This document shows positions 7,135 through 15,463 of a stretch of 64,000 nt of DNA, one piece after another. The DNA comes from Jonesia quinghaiensis DSM 15701 (GTDB lineage: Bacteria; Actinomycetota; Actinomycetes; Actinomycetales; Cellulomonadaceae): assembly GCF_000423205.1 (NCBI RefSeq), contig NZ_AUHN01000005.1:1-64000 (forward strand), read 5' to 3'. The notes beneath the pieces were generated by a model that searched no databases, had not been told where the DNA came from, and saw only the letters and a program-made list of their open reading frames with translations. The position numbers and the translations under genes are program-made. Numbering within the stretch: the first letter of the stretch is position 1; each line of letters opens with the position of its first letter.

Positions 7135-10062
7135 GTGACGAATCTGGTGGATGCACAGCAGTCAGGTCCGGGACCAACACCCCGCGACGACATCAATGCG
7201 CGCACAGAACTGGTGTACGCCCTACGCAAAGCCGTCCGCGGCGAAGTGTCAGACACTTCCATACGCCGAGCAGAATATTCCACCGACGCTTCAAACTATC
7301 GCGTGGTTCCCCAGGTTGTCGTCATACCGAAGGATACCGACGACGCCCGAGCAGCCATCGAAACCACCCAACAACACGGCGTACCCCTCACCACCCGCGG
7401 CGCTGGCACATCGTGCGCAGGTAACTCCATCGGCCCCGGCGTTGTCATCGACTTCTCCCGCCACGTCAACAAAGTCCTCGACATCGATCCAGAGCAACGC
7501 ATCGCGCGCGTCGAACCCGGCACCATCATGGGGACACTGCAACAAGCAGCGAAACCCCACGGGCTCAGGTTCGGACCCGACCCCTCCACCCAAAACCGCG
7601 CCACACTCGGCGGCATGATCGGCAACAACGCCTGCGGCCCCCACGCCGTCGCCTACGGGCGCACCAGTGACAACGTCGTATCCCTCGACGTCATCGACGG
7701 GCGCGGACAGTCCTACACCGCAGGCACCAACGGGCAAGGCATCGACCGGATCCCCGGGCTCGGAGAACTCGTCACCGCGAACCTCGCCACCCTGCGCACA
7801 GAATTTGGCAGGTTCGGACGCCAAGTATCCGGGTACTCACTCGAACACCTCCTCCCCGAAAACGACCGCAACCTCGCCAAAATGCTCGCCGGAACCGAAG
7901 GCACCCTCGTTTCCATCCTCGAAGCGACCGTGCGCCTCGTCCCCATCGCAGACGCCCCCACCCTCGTAGTCCTGGGCTACCCAGACATGGCAACCGCCGC
8001 CGACGCAGTCCCCGGCTTCCTCAAACACCGCCCCCTCGCCGTCGAAGGGCTCGACGCCCGACTCGTCGAAGTTGTCCGCCGCGCCAAAGGCGCCAACAAC
8101 GTCCCCGACCTCCCACCAGGCGGCGGCTGGATGATGGTCGAAGTCGGCGGATCAACCGCCGAAGAAGCCATGGACAACGCCCGCGTCATTGCCCGCGACT
8201 CCGGCACCACCGCCTACACCATCTACCCCGCCGGCCCAGAAGCCACCAAAATGTGGCAAATCCGAGCCGACGGCGCCGGCCTCGCCGGACGCACCGCATC
8301 GGGCGCACAAGCCTGGCCAGGCTGGGAAGACTCCGCTGTCCCCCCAGAACGCCTCGGCGACTACCTTCGCGACCTCGACGACCTCATGCAGGACTACAAC
8401 GTCGACGGCATGCCCTACGGGCACTTCGGCGACGGCTGCGTCCACCTGCGCATCGACCTGCCCCTCAACGACGACGGCAACACCCTCAAACGCTTCATGA
8501 CCGACGCCGCGCACCTCGTCGCCCAATACGGCGGCTCACTCTCCGGAGAACACGGCGACGGCCGGGCGCGCTCGCAGTTGCTGTCGGTGATGTACTCACC
8601 TGCATCTATTGGGCTATTCCGCACTGTGAAAGGGTTGTTTGACCCCAAGGGGATGATGAATCCCGGTGTGCTCGTGGACCCTGACCCCATTGATGCCCAT
8701 CTGCGCCGCCCAGCAGCCGCACCACTGCCCGCCACCTCCGGGTTCTCGTTTATGCACGACGACGGTGACATGACCAAAGCCATCCACCGGTGTGTGGGGG
8801 TTGGTAAATGCCGGGCAGACAACATGTCCACCCACGCCGGGTTCATGTGCCCCTCCTACCAGGCCACCAAAGACGAAAAAGATTCCACCCGTGGCCGCGC
8901 CCGCGTACTGCAAGAAATGGCCAACGGGTCACTGGTCACCGGTGGGTGGCGTTCCCCTGAAGTCCACGAAGCGCTCGACCTGTGCCTGTCCTGCAAAGCG
9001 TGCTCCAGTGACTGCCCAGCCGGTGTGGACATGGCACAGTTCAAATCAGAGGTGCTGTACCGCTCCTACAAGGGACGGTTGCGGCCACGTAGCCACTACA
9101 TTCTGGGGTGGCTGCCCCGCTGGTTGCGGCTCATCAAACGCATACCAAGCATCGCGAACTTCATGCTCAAATTCCGGCCCATCGCCCGCCTAGCAGCGGT
9201 CACCGGGGGAATGGACACCCGTCGTTCCTTCCCGCAATTCGCCAACCAGTCCTTTAGCGCCTGGTGGAAAAAAGAGGGCCACACCCAGTTGGCTGGTTCC
9301 GTCACCCAAGCGAGCGCACCCACCACTGTTGCGGAACGCGGGGGACCAACCGTTGTGCTGTGGACAGATTCCTTCTCCGATGCGCTGGCACCAGCTGTCC
9401 CCAAAGCGGCCCTGAAAGTCCTCACCGCAGCCGGGTACAACGTGATCATCCCCGAAGACGACGCCTGCTGCGGGCTGACCTGGATCACCACAGGGCAACT
9501 CGACGGCGCGAAACGTCAACTGTCGAACCTGCTATCAGTGCTTGGCCCCTTCGCGGTGAACGGCATCCCCATTGTGGGGTTGGAACCTAGCTGCACCGCC
9601 GTGCTGCGTTCAGACCTCGTTGACCTCTTCCCCGACGACCCACGCGCCCACGCAGTATCAACCGCCACCCACACCCTCGCGGAACTCCTCACCAGCGAAG
9701 ACACCAAACCTGAGAACTGGAACATCCCTGACCTCTCAGATGTCACCGCCGTGGTGCAACCACACTGCCACCAACACTCCGTGATGGGGTTTACCGCTGA
9801 TGAAAACCTCCTCAAACAAGGTGGCGCAACAGTGCGCACGATGTCTGGGTGCTGCGGATTGGCCGGGAACTTTGGCATGGAAAAGGGCCACTACGAGGTG
9901 TCCGTTGCTGTTGCTGAGAACATGCTGCTCCCCGCCCTGCGAGAAGCCAGTGAGGGAGATATCTTCATGACTGACGGTTTCTCCTGCCGCACCCAAGTCC
10001 AAGACCTCATGGACATTAACGGCAGGTCCCTGTCTGAGGTACTAGCCGACCACCTTAACTAA
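7135..10062 (+). CDS. FAD-binding and Fe-S-binding oxidoreductase, D-lactate dehydrogenase type
   Basis: A 975-residue fusion of a GlcD/Dld-like flavoprotein with a GlpC-like iron-sulphur part. FAD_binding_4 lies at about 45-265 (TRGAGTSCAGN, TLGGMIGNNACG). The FAD-oxidase C domain follows to about 540 (YGHFGDGCVHLRID, SGEHGDGRARS). Two Fe-S motifs follow (CVGVGKCRADN near 552, CLSCKACSSDCP near 617), then two CCG domains (ACCGLTW, SGCCGLAGNFG). Relatives oxidise D-lactate or other 2-hydroxy acids and pass electrons to the quinone pool; the exact substrate is inference. The GTG start has no ribosome site, but a GACAAT box ends 6 nt before it, which fits a leaderless mRNA. Codon use changes sharply near 8570 (see findings). 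Confidence 0.88.
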   Translation: MTNLVDAQQSGPGPTPRDDINARTELVYALRKAVRGEVSDTSIRRAEYSTDASNYRVVPQVVVIPKDTDDARAAIETTQQHGVPLTTRGAGTSCAGNSIGPGVVIDFSRHVNKVLDIDPEQRIARVEPGTIMGTLQQAAKPHGLRFGPDPSTQNRATLGGMIGNNACGPHAVAYGRTSDNVVSLDVIDGRGQSYTAGTNGQGIDRIPGLGELVTANLATLRTEFGRFGRQVSGYSLEHLLPENDRNLAKMLAGTEGTLVSILEATVRLVPIADAPTLVVLGYPDMATAADAVPGFLKHRPLAVEGLDARLVEVVRRAKGANNVPDLPPGGGWMMVEVGGSTAEEAMDNARVIARDSGTTAYTIYPAGPEATKMWQIRADGAGLAGRTASGAQAWPGWEDSAVPPERLGDYLRDLDDLMQDYNVDGMPYGHFGDGCVHLRIDLPLNDDGNTLKRFMTDAAHLVAQYGGSLSGEHGDGRARSQLLSVMYSPASIGLFRTVKGLFDPKGMMNPGVLVDPDPIDAHLRRPAAAPLPATSGFSFMHDDGDMTKAIHRCVGVGKCRADNMSTHAGFMCPSYQATKDEKDSTRGRARVLQEMANGSLVTGGWRSPEVHEALDLCLSCKACSSDCPAGVDMAQFKSEVLYRSYKGRLRPRSHYILGWLPRWLRLIKRIPSIANFMLKFRPIARLAAVTGGMDTRRSFPQFANQSFSAWWKKEGHTQLAGSVTQASAPTTVAERGGPTVVLWTDSFSDALAPAVPKAALKVLTAAGYNVIIPEDDACCGLTWITTGQLDGAKRQLSNLLSVLGPFAVNGIPIVGLEPSCTAVLRSDLVDLFPDDPRAHAVSTATHTLAELLTSEDTKPENWNIPDLSDVTAVVQPHCHQHSVMGFTADENLLKQGGATVRTMSGCCGLAGNFGMEKGHYEVSVAVAENMLLPALREASEGDIFMTDGFSCRTQVQDLMDINGRSLSEVLADHLN

Positions 10063-10073
10063 AGGACACACTC

Positions 10074-10370
10074 ATGGCACTATTTGCTTTTTCCGTTGCC
10101 CCACTTGGTGCGGGAGAGTCAGTGACTGAACAGGTCGCTAAAGCGGTGAAGATTGTTCGCGACTCCGGGTTACCAAACCGCACCGATTCGATGTTCACCA
10201 CCATCGAAGGTGAGTGGGATGAGTGCATGGACGTGATTAAGCGTGCCACCGAAGCTGTTGGTGAGGGCGATGCCCGGGTGTCGTTGGTGATCAAAGCTGA
10301 CATTCGCCCTGGCCACAGTGGCGAAATCGACGGGAAAGTTCAGCGCGTCGAAGCGCGCCTCACCGACTAA
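10074..10370 (+). CDS. Thiamine-binding-family protein (MTH1187/YkoF-like, DUF77)
   Basis: A 98-residue protein covering the whole small ferredoxin-like fold of the PF01910 family: MALFAFSVAPLGAGESVTEQ at the start, DSGLPNRTDSMFTTIEGEWD in the middle and a final strand SLVIKADIRPG. Family members form tetramers and some bind thiamine, but the cellular role is not settled. It starts 11 nt after the dehydrogenase stop with AAAGGACACACTC before the ATG, so the two genes are almost certainly co-transcribed. No thiamine genes are adjacent, so the ligand is uncertain. Confidence 0.8.
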   Translation: MALFAFSVAPLGAGESVTEQVAKAVKIVRDSGLPNRTDSMFTTIEGEWDECMDVIKRATEAVGEGDARVSLVIKADIRPGHSGEIDGKVQRVEARLTD

Positions 10371-10398
10371 CCTCACGCGCCGCCACAACGTGACGTTG

Positions 10399-10749
10399 CT
10401 ACTTCGTTTCGTTGGGATGGCTCGTGTGTACCTGCTCGAGGAACACAGTGCGCCCCTCGACGTAGTACCAAACTCGGGCTGTACCTTTCATCGTCGGCTT
10501 GTGCTGCCAGCGTTCGAATGTTTTGCCGCCACGCGAAATTATCCCGAGATCACCCTTCAGGCGATAGTTTGTCGGTGTCGTTGATAAAGGTGTTTGCGTG
10601 AGGAAATCCCATGTGTCGGTCATGGAATTTCGAATTGTTGCCACGAGATCCTGCCACCCTTTGCGGGCATCCGATGTCGCGAAACGGATCTCATATTCAG
10701 CCTTTTTCGGTGGGCGCGATACCAACTCGCCCTTTTTCGCTGCAGCCAT
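10399..10749 (-). CDS. RelE/ParE-like toxin of a type II toxin-antitoxin pair
   Basis: A basic protein of 116 residues. Its layout matches the RelE-like fold: N-terminal strand (YEIRFATSDARKGW), two helices with a DTWDFLTQTP segment, then strands containing RLKGDLGIIS, RWQHKPTMKGTARVWYYVE and the C-terminal VHTSHPNETK. Such toxins usually cut mRNA on the ribosome or poison gyrase; which one applies here cannot be told. The start lies 3 nt after the stop of the upstream antitoxin gene, the normal antitoxin-toxin order. Family membership is judged from pattern only, so a diverged or inactive toxin remains possible. Confidence 0.7.
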   Translation of the reverse strand: MAAAKKGELVSRPPKKAEYEIRFATSDARKGWQDLVATIRNSMTDTWDFLTQTPLSTTPTNYRLKGDLGIISRGGKTFERWQHKPTMKGTARVWYYVEGRTVFLEQVHTSHPNETK

Positions 10750-10752
10750 GGG

Positions 10753-11223
10753 CTACGGGCGCTCAACGAGGCTGTTAACTGACTCGTCTTCAAGCCATTC
10801 CAGATCACTGGTGTGGCCGAGCCCGGCAGCGACGGCTGTAGCCGTTTCCTTCCAACTTGTTAACTCTGCGAGCGCAAGGTGAGGTTGATCGGTCGAGAAC
10901 GATGCTCGAGCTGCGTCGACAAGATTTTGGGCGCAGGACTCTTGGTCTGTGGGTGAGAGAGCGAGCATCCAAGGGAAAGATTTAGCCATGCGCTCGGCAA
11001 GTGTCCCTTGAGTGTCAAGGGTGACAGTGATGAGTTGCGCGGCGAAGTTGAGCAGGTGCGCGCGCCCATCGGCTTCTCGTTGTGACATCAGTACCAGCGA
11101 TTCACCATCGCGGCGGGTCACCGTGACAGGGTGTACCTCAGCCTCGGCAAAAACCTCTGCTGAGTGTTTGCTCAGGTCTGAGGAGCGGCGTGTTCGCGTG
11201 AAGGAATCTGCTGCGATGGTCAT
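10753..11223 (-). CDS. Phd/YefM-like antitoxin with a long C-terminal domain
   Basis: The N-terminal part (SSDLSKHSAEVFAEAEVHPVTVTRRDGESLVLM) is a typical Phd/YefM DNA-binding fold of about 65 residues. A C-terminal extension of about 85 residues follows, longer than in classical Phd, and is presumed to neutralise the toxin encoded 3 nt downstream. The frame is open up to 11262, giving 169 residues. The ATG at 11223 is preferred because it gives the usual N-terminus and leaves a perfect palindrome (11232-11246) just upstream as a likely operator. Phd-family antitoxins repress their own operon; this is expected here but not shown. Confidence 0.75.
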   Translation of the reverse strand: MTIAADSFTRTRRSSDLSKHSAEVFAEAEVHPVTVTRRDGESLVLMSQREADGRAHLLNFAAQLITVTLDTQGTLAERMAKSFPWMLALSPTDQESCAQNLVDAARASFSTDQPHLALAELTSWKETATAVAAGLGHTSDLEWLEDESVNSLVERP

Positions 11224-11231
11224 AGACTCAC

Positions 11232-11246
11232 CATATTCGGAATATG
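11232..11246 (-). promoter_or_regulatory. Perfect palindrome, candidate autoregulatory operator of the toxin-antitoxin operon
   Basis: CATATTC-G-GAATATG is a 7-bp perfect inverted repeat around one base. It lies 9 to 23 bases upstream of the preferred antitoxin ATG on the minus strand. The position and the AT-rich content suit a Phd/YefM binding site. Confidence 0.5.
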
Positions 11247-11308
11247 TTCGGAAGTCCAGCATCTCTTTGGTTTGAGCGCAAGGTTGCTACAGCATCGATA
11301 CAGTGCTG

Positions 11309-12280
11309 CTACCCGGACCACCCGTAACCGATGGTCCACTGGCGGATGCGTTCGTAGTAGTGGGCGCGCACATCTGCCCGGGATAAAGCGAGGTCGTGGA
11401 TGCCATCTTTGATCCGGTTGATGGTGACATTTGCGCCGAGTTGTGGGGCCCTCCTGGCGAGGACTTCAACGTCGAGGACACTGTCGCTGGTACGCATGTC
11501 CTCACTCCACCTTGGCAGGATGGTGGTTTTTGTTGAGGCCAGCATCAAAATGGGCACGTCAATGGTTAAACCGCGGGCTACTTTTGCGTGACCAGCGGTG
11601 ATGGCACGCAACCACCCGGCGCGCACCGGGAACGCGGGGTTGGGGCGCCAGGTGATGTTGGGTTCCCACTCGCCACCCATGTCTTTGTTGATGGTGCGGG
11701 CGTAAAACCCGGCATCCAAGTTAGGCAGTGGCGTTTTCGGTTGGAACCGCGCTAACTGTTGCAAAGCCGGTGTGGATAGCGTGCGGACCACGGAGGACCC
11801 TTGCAATTCCAGCCACGGGGAGTTCAGTACTAGCCCCGAGATTTTGCCTGGGTTGTAGTGTGCCCACAAGCTGGCTACCAGCCCACCGGTGGAATGTCCC
11901 ATGAGCATCACCGACACGTGAGGTCCATGCTCGGAACGGATCACCTCTAACGCGGCGTTAATGTCAGCGGCATATATTGCCAGCGCATCAACGTAGCCGG
12001 GGGTTTGCCCGGGGCGTAAACTTCGCCCGTATTTTCGTAAGTCCAGCGCGTAGAACGCTGCCCCTTGTGCGTGCCAAAAGGCTGCTGTTTCGGTGTGGAA
12101 AAAGTAGTCACTCCACCCGTGCATGTACAGCACCGCACGTGCACTGTGCACAAAACCAGACGGGCGGGCAGCGACGATGGTTGCTACGACCTCTCCCTCA
12201 TCATCTGGCGGGAGGGACAGTGTTAACTGCTCGAACCCTTCCCCCAAGACGTCTGGTTGCCAGTCGTCACGCTGCGGCAT
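11309..12280 (-). CDS. Alpha/beta hydrolase, monoacylglycerol lipase/serine aminopeptidase type
   Basis: A 323-residue cytoplasmic hydrolase. The oxyanion-hole segment is LYMHGWSDYF (about 51-60), the nucleophile elbow GHSTGG places the catalytic Ser at 130, and the DGIHDLALS segment near 295 supplies the likely catalytic His. The helical cap between about 165 and 240 is that of the Hydrolase_4 family. Members hydrolyse monoacylglycerols, lysophospholipids or small esters; the substrate is unknown. The start overlaps the end of the oxidoreductase gene by 14 nt, so the two are probably one operon. Confidence 0.82.
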   Translation of the reverse strand: MPQRDDWQPDVLGEGFEQLTLSLPPDDEGEVVATIVAARPSGFVHSARAVLYMHGWSDYFFHTETAAFWHAQGAAFYALDLRKYGRSLRPGQTPGYVDALAIYAADINAALEVIRSEHGPHVSVMLMGHSTGGLVASLWAHYNPGKISGLVLNSPWLELQGSSVVRTLSTPALQQLARFQPKTPLPNLDAGFYARTINKDMGGEWEPNITWRPNPAFPVRAGWLRAITAGHAKVARGLTIDVPILMLASTKTTILPRWSEDMRTSDSVLDVEVLARRAPQLGANVTINRIKDGIHDLALSRADVRAHYYERIRQWTIGYGWSG

Positions 12281-13244
12281 GACCGCCGCGCATGTCGAGG
12301 AGGATCTTTCCGTAGTGTTCCCCGCCTGCTAGGCGTGCTATCGCTTGATCCACTTCAGCTAGTGGGAAACGCGAATCAATAGGTACCTGAATGTCGCGGG
12401 TTGCAACAAACTGCGCTAATGCTGCGAGGTCTTCACGCGTGCCCATGGTGACACCTTGGATACGAAGTTCTTGAAAGAACACCCTGGTCAGTTCGGCAAC
12501 ATCTGGGTCACCTGTTGTTGCGCCAGCGATAGCGATCACCCCACCGGGGCGCAAGGACCGCACTGAGTGCCCCCAAGTCGCTTTGCCAACCGTCTCAATG
12601 ACTGCATCCACACGGTGGGGGAGCCTGGCACCTGGTTCCCACGCTTGGGCACCGTATTGTGCGGCGCGTTCACGTTTCGCAGGGTCGCGTGACGTCACGT
12701 GAACGGTGATACCAGCGGCAAGGGCGAGGAGCATCGCAGCGGAGGACACCCCACCACCGGCACCTTGGATCAAAACAGACTGCCCCGGGGTCAACTGCGC
12801 ACCGCGAAACACCAGCGAATAGGCGGTCAACCAGGCGGTGGGTAAGCATGCTGCAGTTTCCAACGACATGGTGGCTGGAACGTCTACGAGATTCGCGGTC
12901 GGAACAATGACTTGTTCAGCGAGGGTGCCCGCGTATTTTTCCGACAGAATGGACCGCCGCTCTTGAGGACCAACTCCGTGACCGTCCCCACCAACCACCG
13001 CATGCACCATGACGCGCCGCCCATCAGCGGTCACCCCGGCAGCGTCCGTTCCTAACGTCATGGGCAAAGCATCAGGGGATAACCCCACCCCTTTCAATGA
13101 CCACACATCGTGGTGGTTTAAGGCCGCCACGTGCACATCCACCACGCTCCAGTGCTCTGGGGCGTGTGGCGGGTCAACCTCATTGAGGGACAACCCGGCA
13201 ACGGGACGGTCAGGGTGAAAGGAAGTTACTTGTGCAGCACGCAT
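12267..13244 (-). CDS. Zinc-independent quinone oxidoreductase/alcohol dehydrogenase (MDR family)
   Basis: A 325-residue medium-chain dehydrogenase/reductase: an N-terminal GroES-like domain (about 1-125) and a Rossmann domain with the nucleotide-binding stretch QGAGGGVSSAAMLLALAAG. The catalytic and structural zinc cysteines of classical alcohol dehydrogenases are not visible, so it belongs with the NADPH:quinone reductase branch. It likely reduces small electrophilic carbonyls or quinones in the cytoplasm. The downstream hydrolase gene overlaps it by 14 nt. The physiological substrate is not known. Confidence 0.83.
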   Translation of the reverse strand: MRAAQVTSFHPDRPVAGLSLNEVDPPHAPEHWSVVDVHVAALNHHDVWSLKGVGLSPDALPMTLGTDAAGVTADGRRVMVHAVVGGDGHGVGPQERRSILSEKYAGTLAEQVIVPTANLVDVPATMSLETAACLPTAWLTAYSLVFRGAQLTPGQSVLIQGAGGGVSSAAMLLALAAGITVHVTSRDPAKRERAAQYGAQAWEPGARLPHRVDAVIETVGKATWGHSVRSLRPGGVIAIAGATTGDPDVAELTRVFFQELRIQGVTMGTREDLAALAQFVATRDIQVPIDSRFPLAEVDQAIARLAGGEHYGKILLDMRGGHAAA

Positions 13245-13298
13245 GGCACCAATCTATGCTGAGGTGCCCAGAGTTGCCATGCGCAACACGGCCAGGTG

Positions 13299-14042
13299 TC
13301 ACACGATGGGCAGCATGCGCCCAAGGTCAGGGATACCACCGGCCGTGAACTTAGGCGATAGCGCTTGGGCGAGCTCAGCAGTGTTGTAAGGGCGCCGCCC
13401 AGTAGCCAAGTCAATCCACATTGAGACGTCAGAGACCTCTAATGAATACCCGCCCCGGGTGATGATGATGTCAAGGAGTTCGTTGGCAACCACTCGTTGG
13501 GCTTCTGCGTGGTCGGGGACGTTCCCCGCCGACATATCAACGATCCCGGTGAAGGAACGGCGCAGATCAGAGGCGTGCACCACCACTTCAATGAGGCGGG
13601 AAATGACCAGGTCATGCAATGTCACTGGGCCGCGGCGCGCAGCAACAACAGTGTCCCCATCGGCGGGGTACGCGGCGATAGTTCGCCCCGCAGCGGCGAA
13701 CTGTGACCGCATGTACGCAAACAAGGAACCTTCTTCCACCTGCGCCGATGCCTCACGAGCGGAAACAGCTATTTCTTGCGCCCGCCCCGGGTAAGTACCT
13801 AAATACTCGGCCAACGTCATGGGTGCGATACCAGGTGGGGCCTGCTCAGACAGGATGATTGCGTCCATTGACTTTGCCACGTGGACCGCTAACTCCCGGA
13901 TAGTCCACCCAGGCAGCGCAGATTCCTTACCTGCACTGTGCATCAGGTGCTCACCCAAGGGTTCCAGCCAGGTCACAACCCGTGTGGTGGATGCTTCCAA
14001 CAGGGACGTTAACGTCGTCAAAGTTGTCAGGTGGTGAGGCAT
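13299..14042 (-). CDS. Maleylpyruvate-isomerase-family (DinB-like) mycothiol-dependent-type protein
   Basis: About 247 residues, of the actinobacterial TIGR03083 type. The N-terminal four-helix DinB-like domain has the WTIRELAVHVAKSMDAII segment, whose His would be a metal ligand. A second conserved stretch is LHDLVISRLIEVVVHASDLRRS, again with His, and the last third is an MDMPI-like C-terminal domain. Relatives are mycothiol-dependent isomerases or transferases, which fits the presence of mshA in this window; the reaction is unknown. The ATG at 14042 is preferred to the GTG at 14048 because AGGAG lies 7 nt before it. Confidence 0.7.
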   Translation of the reverse strand: MPHHLTTLTTLTSLLEASTTRVVTWLEPLGEHLMHSAGKESALPGWTIRELAVHVAKSMDAIILSEQAPPGIAPMTLAEYLGTYPGRAQEIAVSAREASAQVEEGSLFAYMRSQFAAAGRTIAAYPADGDTVVAARRGPVTLHDLVISRLIEVVVHASDLRRSFTGIVDMSAGNVPDHAEAQRVVANELLDIIITRGGYSLEVSDVSMWIDLATGRRPYNTAELAQALSPKFTAGGIPDLGRMLPIV

Positions 14043-14074
14043 ACACACTCCTATGATGGGGCGACTGTGCCGGG

Positions 14075-15373
14075 TTACTTCGGTGAACGCACGGCAGGCA
14101 ATTGACGAAGGAACCTTGCAATCATAGGTGCCAACTGATCAAACTCAAGAAGAAAACCATCATGCCCGTAGTCAGAATAAATCGTTTCCAACGGTTCTGC
14201 CCCAGGGGCGTGCGCACAAACACGCTGTGACTCACGGGGCAAAAACAGCCGATCAGAATCAACCGCAACCACAAGCATCGGGCAAGAAATAGAACGCAAC
14301 GCCGTGGCGACACCGCCACGGTCACGCCCAATGTCATGGGTCAACATCGCTTGGGTCAAAACCACATAAGAGTTCGCATCAAAACGACGCGCCAACTTGT
14401 CACCGTGGTGATCTAAATACGACTGCACAGCGAAACGCCCACCAAACATGGGGTCCTCAGCATGCTGAGGAATACGACCAAACCTTCGGTCCAATTCGCG
14501 TGCACTGCGGTACGTGGTGTGCGCAATCTGCCGGGCAATACCCAACCCGCGGTGCGGACCAAAACCTGCCGGCTGGTCGTAGTAGTCGCCACCAAAAAAA
14601 TACGGGTCAGCTTCAATAGCAGCGATCTGCGGGTGCGCCCACGCGATCTGGTCACCAGTGGTCTGCGACGACGCCGCAATAACCCCGGCAGCCCCCACAT
14701 CGATACCTGCTTCGGGGCCCATAATTGCCCACTCCAAAGCGCGCAATCCACCCATCGACCCGCCCAAAACAACACGCCACTGCGAAATACCCAACAGCTT
14801 CGTGAGAGCAACCTCTGCAGCAACCTGATCACGAATCGTAATGACCGGGAACTGTGAACCATAAGGCCGCCCATCAGGGGCGGTCGAAGCCGGGCCGGTT
14901 GTTCCCTGACAACCGCCCAACACATTGGGTGCGACCACAAAATACCGGGTCGTGTCGATAGGGGCACCCGGCCCAACCATCGGCTCCCACCACCCAGGCG
15001 CATCCTCTGGAGGTAACCCGTCACGGGAACGCGCTGAAGCCCGAGCCGCAGCAGACGCCGCTACCGCCGGGTCACGGTGATCAACGTTGCGTGTGACATG
15101 AGTGTCACCAGTTAAGGCATGCAACACCAAGATCGCGTTGTCTCCAGCCTCATTCAACGTCCCCCACGTTTGATAGGCGACCGTAACAGAAGGCAAAACA
15201 CCGCCTGCTTCTAATTGCAGGTCCCCGATGTACTCCACCCGCCGTGCCCCCAACTCATCCCCATCACGCCACGCCGCAGTAGCAGCTATATCCTGGGCGC
15301 GCCGCGACGATGGACGCAACGGGTGCGACAGTCGCGTCCACGACGAGGTGGGGGAGGCAGGGATGTTCGTCAT
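14075..15373 (-). CDS. metX: Homoserine O-acetyltransferase
   Basis: A 432-residue alpha/beta-hydrolase-fold enzyme that transfers acetyl from acetyl-CoA to L-homoserine, feeding the sulfhydrylase encoded just upstream. Diagnostic features: VAYQTWGTLN, HALTGDTHV, NVLGGCQGTTGP, and the nucleophile motif GGSMGGLRALEW with Ser206. Asp (AVDSDRLF) and His (DYGHDGFLLE) complete the triad near the C-terminus. The N-terminus is about 40 residues longer than in minimal MetX. It lies 90 nt after metY on the same strand, so both are probably controlled by the leader region upstream of metY. Confidence 0.93.
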   Translation of the reverse strand: MTNIPASPTSSWTRLSHPLRPSSRRAQDIAATAAWRDGDELGARRVEYIGDLQLEAGGVLPSVTVAYQTWGTLNEAGDNAILVLHALTGDTHVTRNVDHRDPAVAASAAARASARSRDGLPPEDAPGWWEPMVGPGAPIDTTRYFVVAPNVLGGCQGTTGPASTAPDGRPYGSQFPVITIRDQVAAEVALTKLLGISQWRVVLGGSMGGLRALEWAIMGPEAGIDVGAAGVIAASSQTTGDQIAWAHPQIAAIEADPYFFGGDYYDQPAGFGPHRGLGIARQIAHTTYRSARELDRRFGRIPQHAEDPMFGGRFAVQSYLDHHGDKLARRFDANSYVVLTQAMLTHDIGRDRGGVATALRSISCPMLVVAVDSDRLFLPRESQRVCAHAPGAEPLETIYSDYGHDGFLLEFDQLAPMIARFLRQLPAVRSPK

Positions 15374-15463
15374 GGTAATTCGATCTTGCCCAAATCTGTG
15401 CTGGGGCGCTCGCGGTGCCTCGCATGTGAGACACCACGAGCAGACGTTACAAGTGTTGTCGGC

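Noticed and set aside
7291-7824. 177-codon antisense frame in the dehydrogenase gene
   Set aside because: Caused by the extreme C-ending codon bias of that gene part; no protein features.
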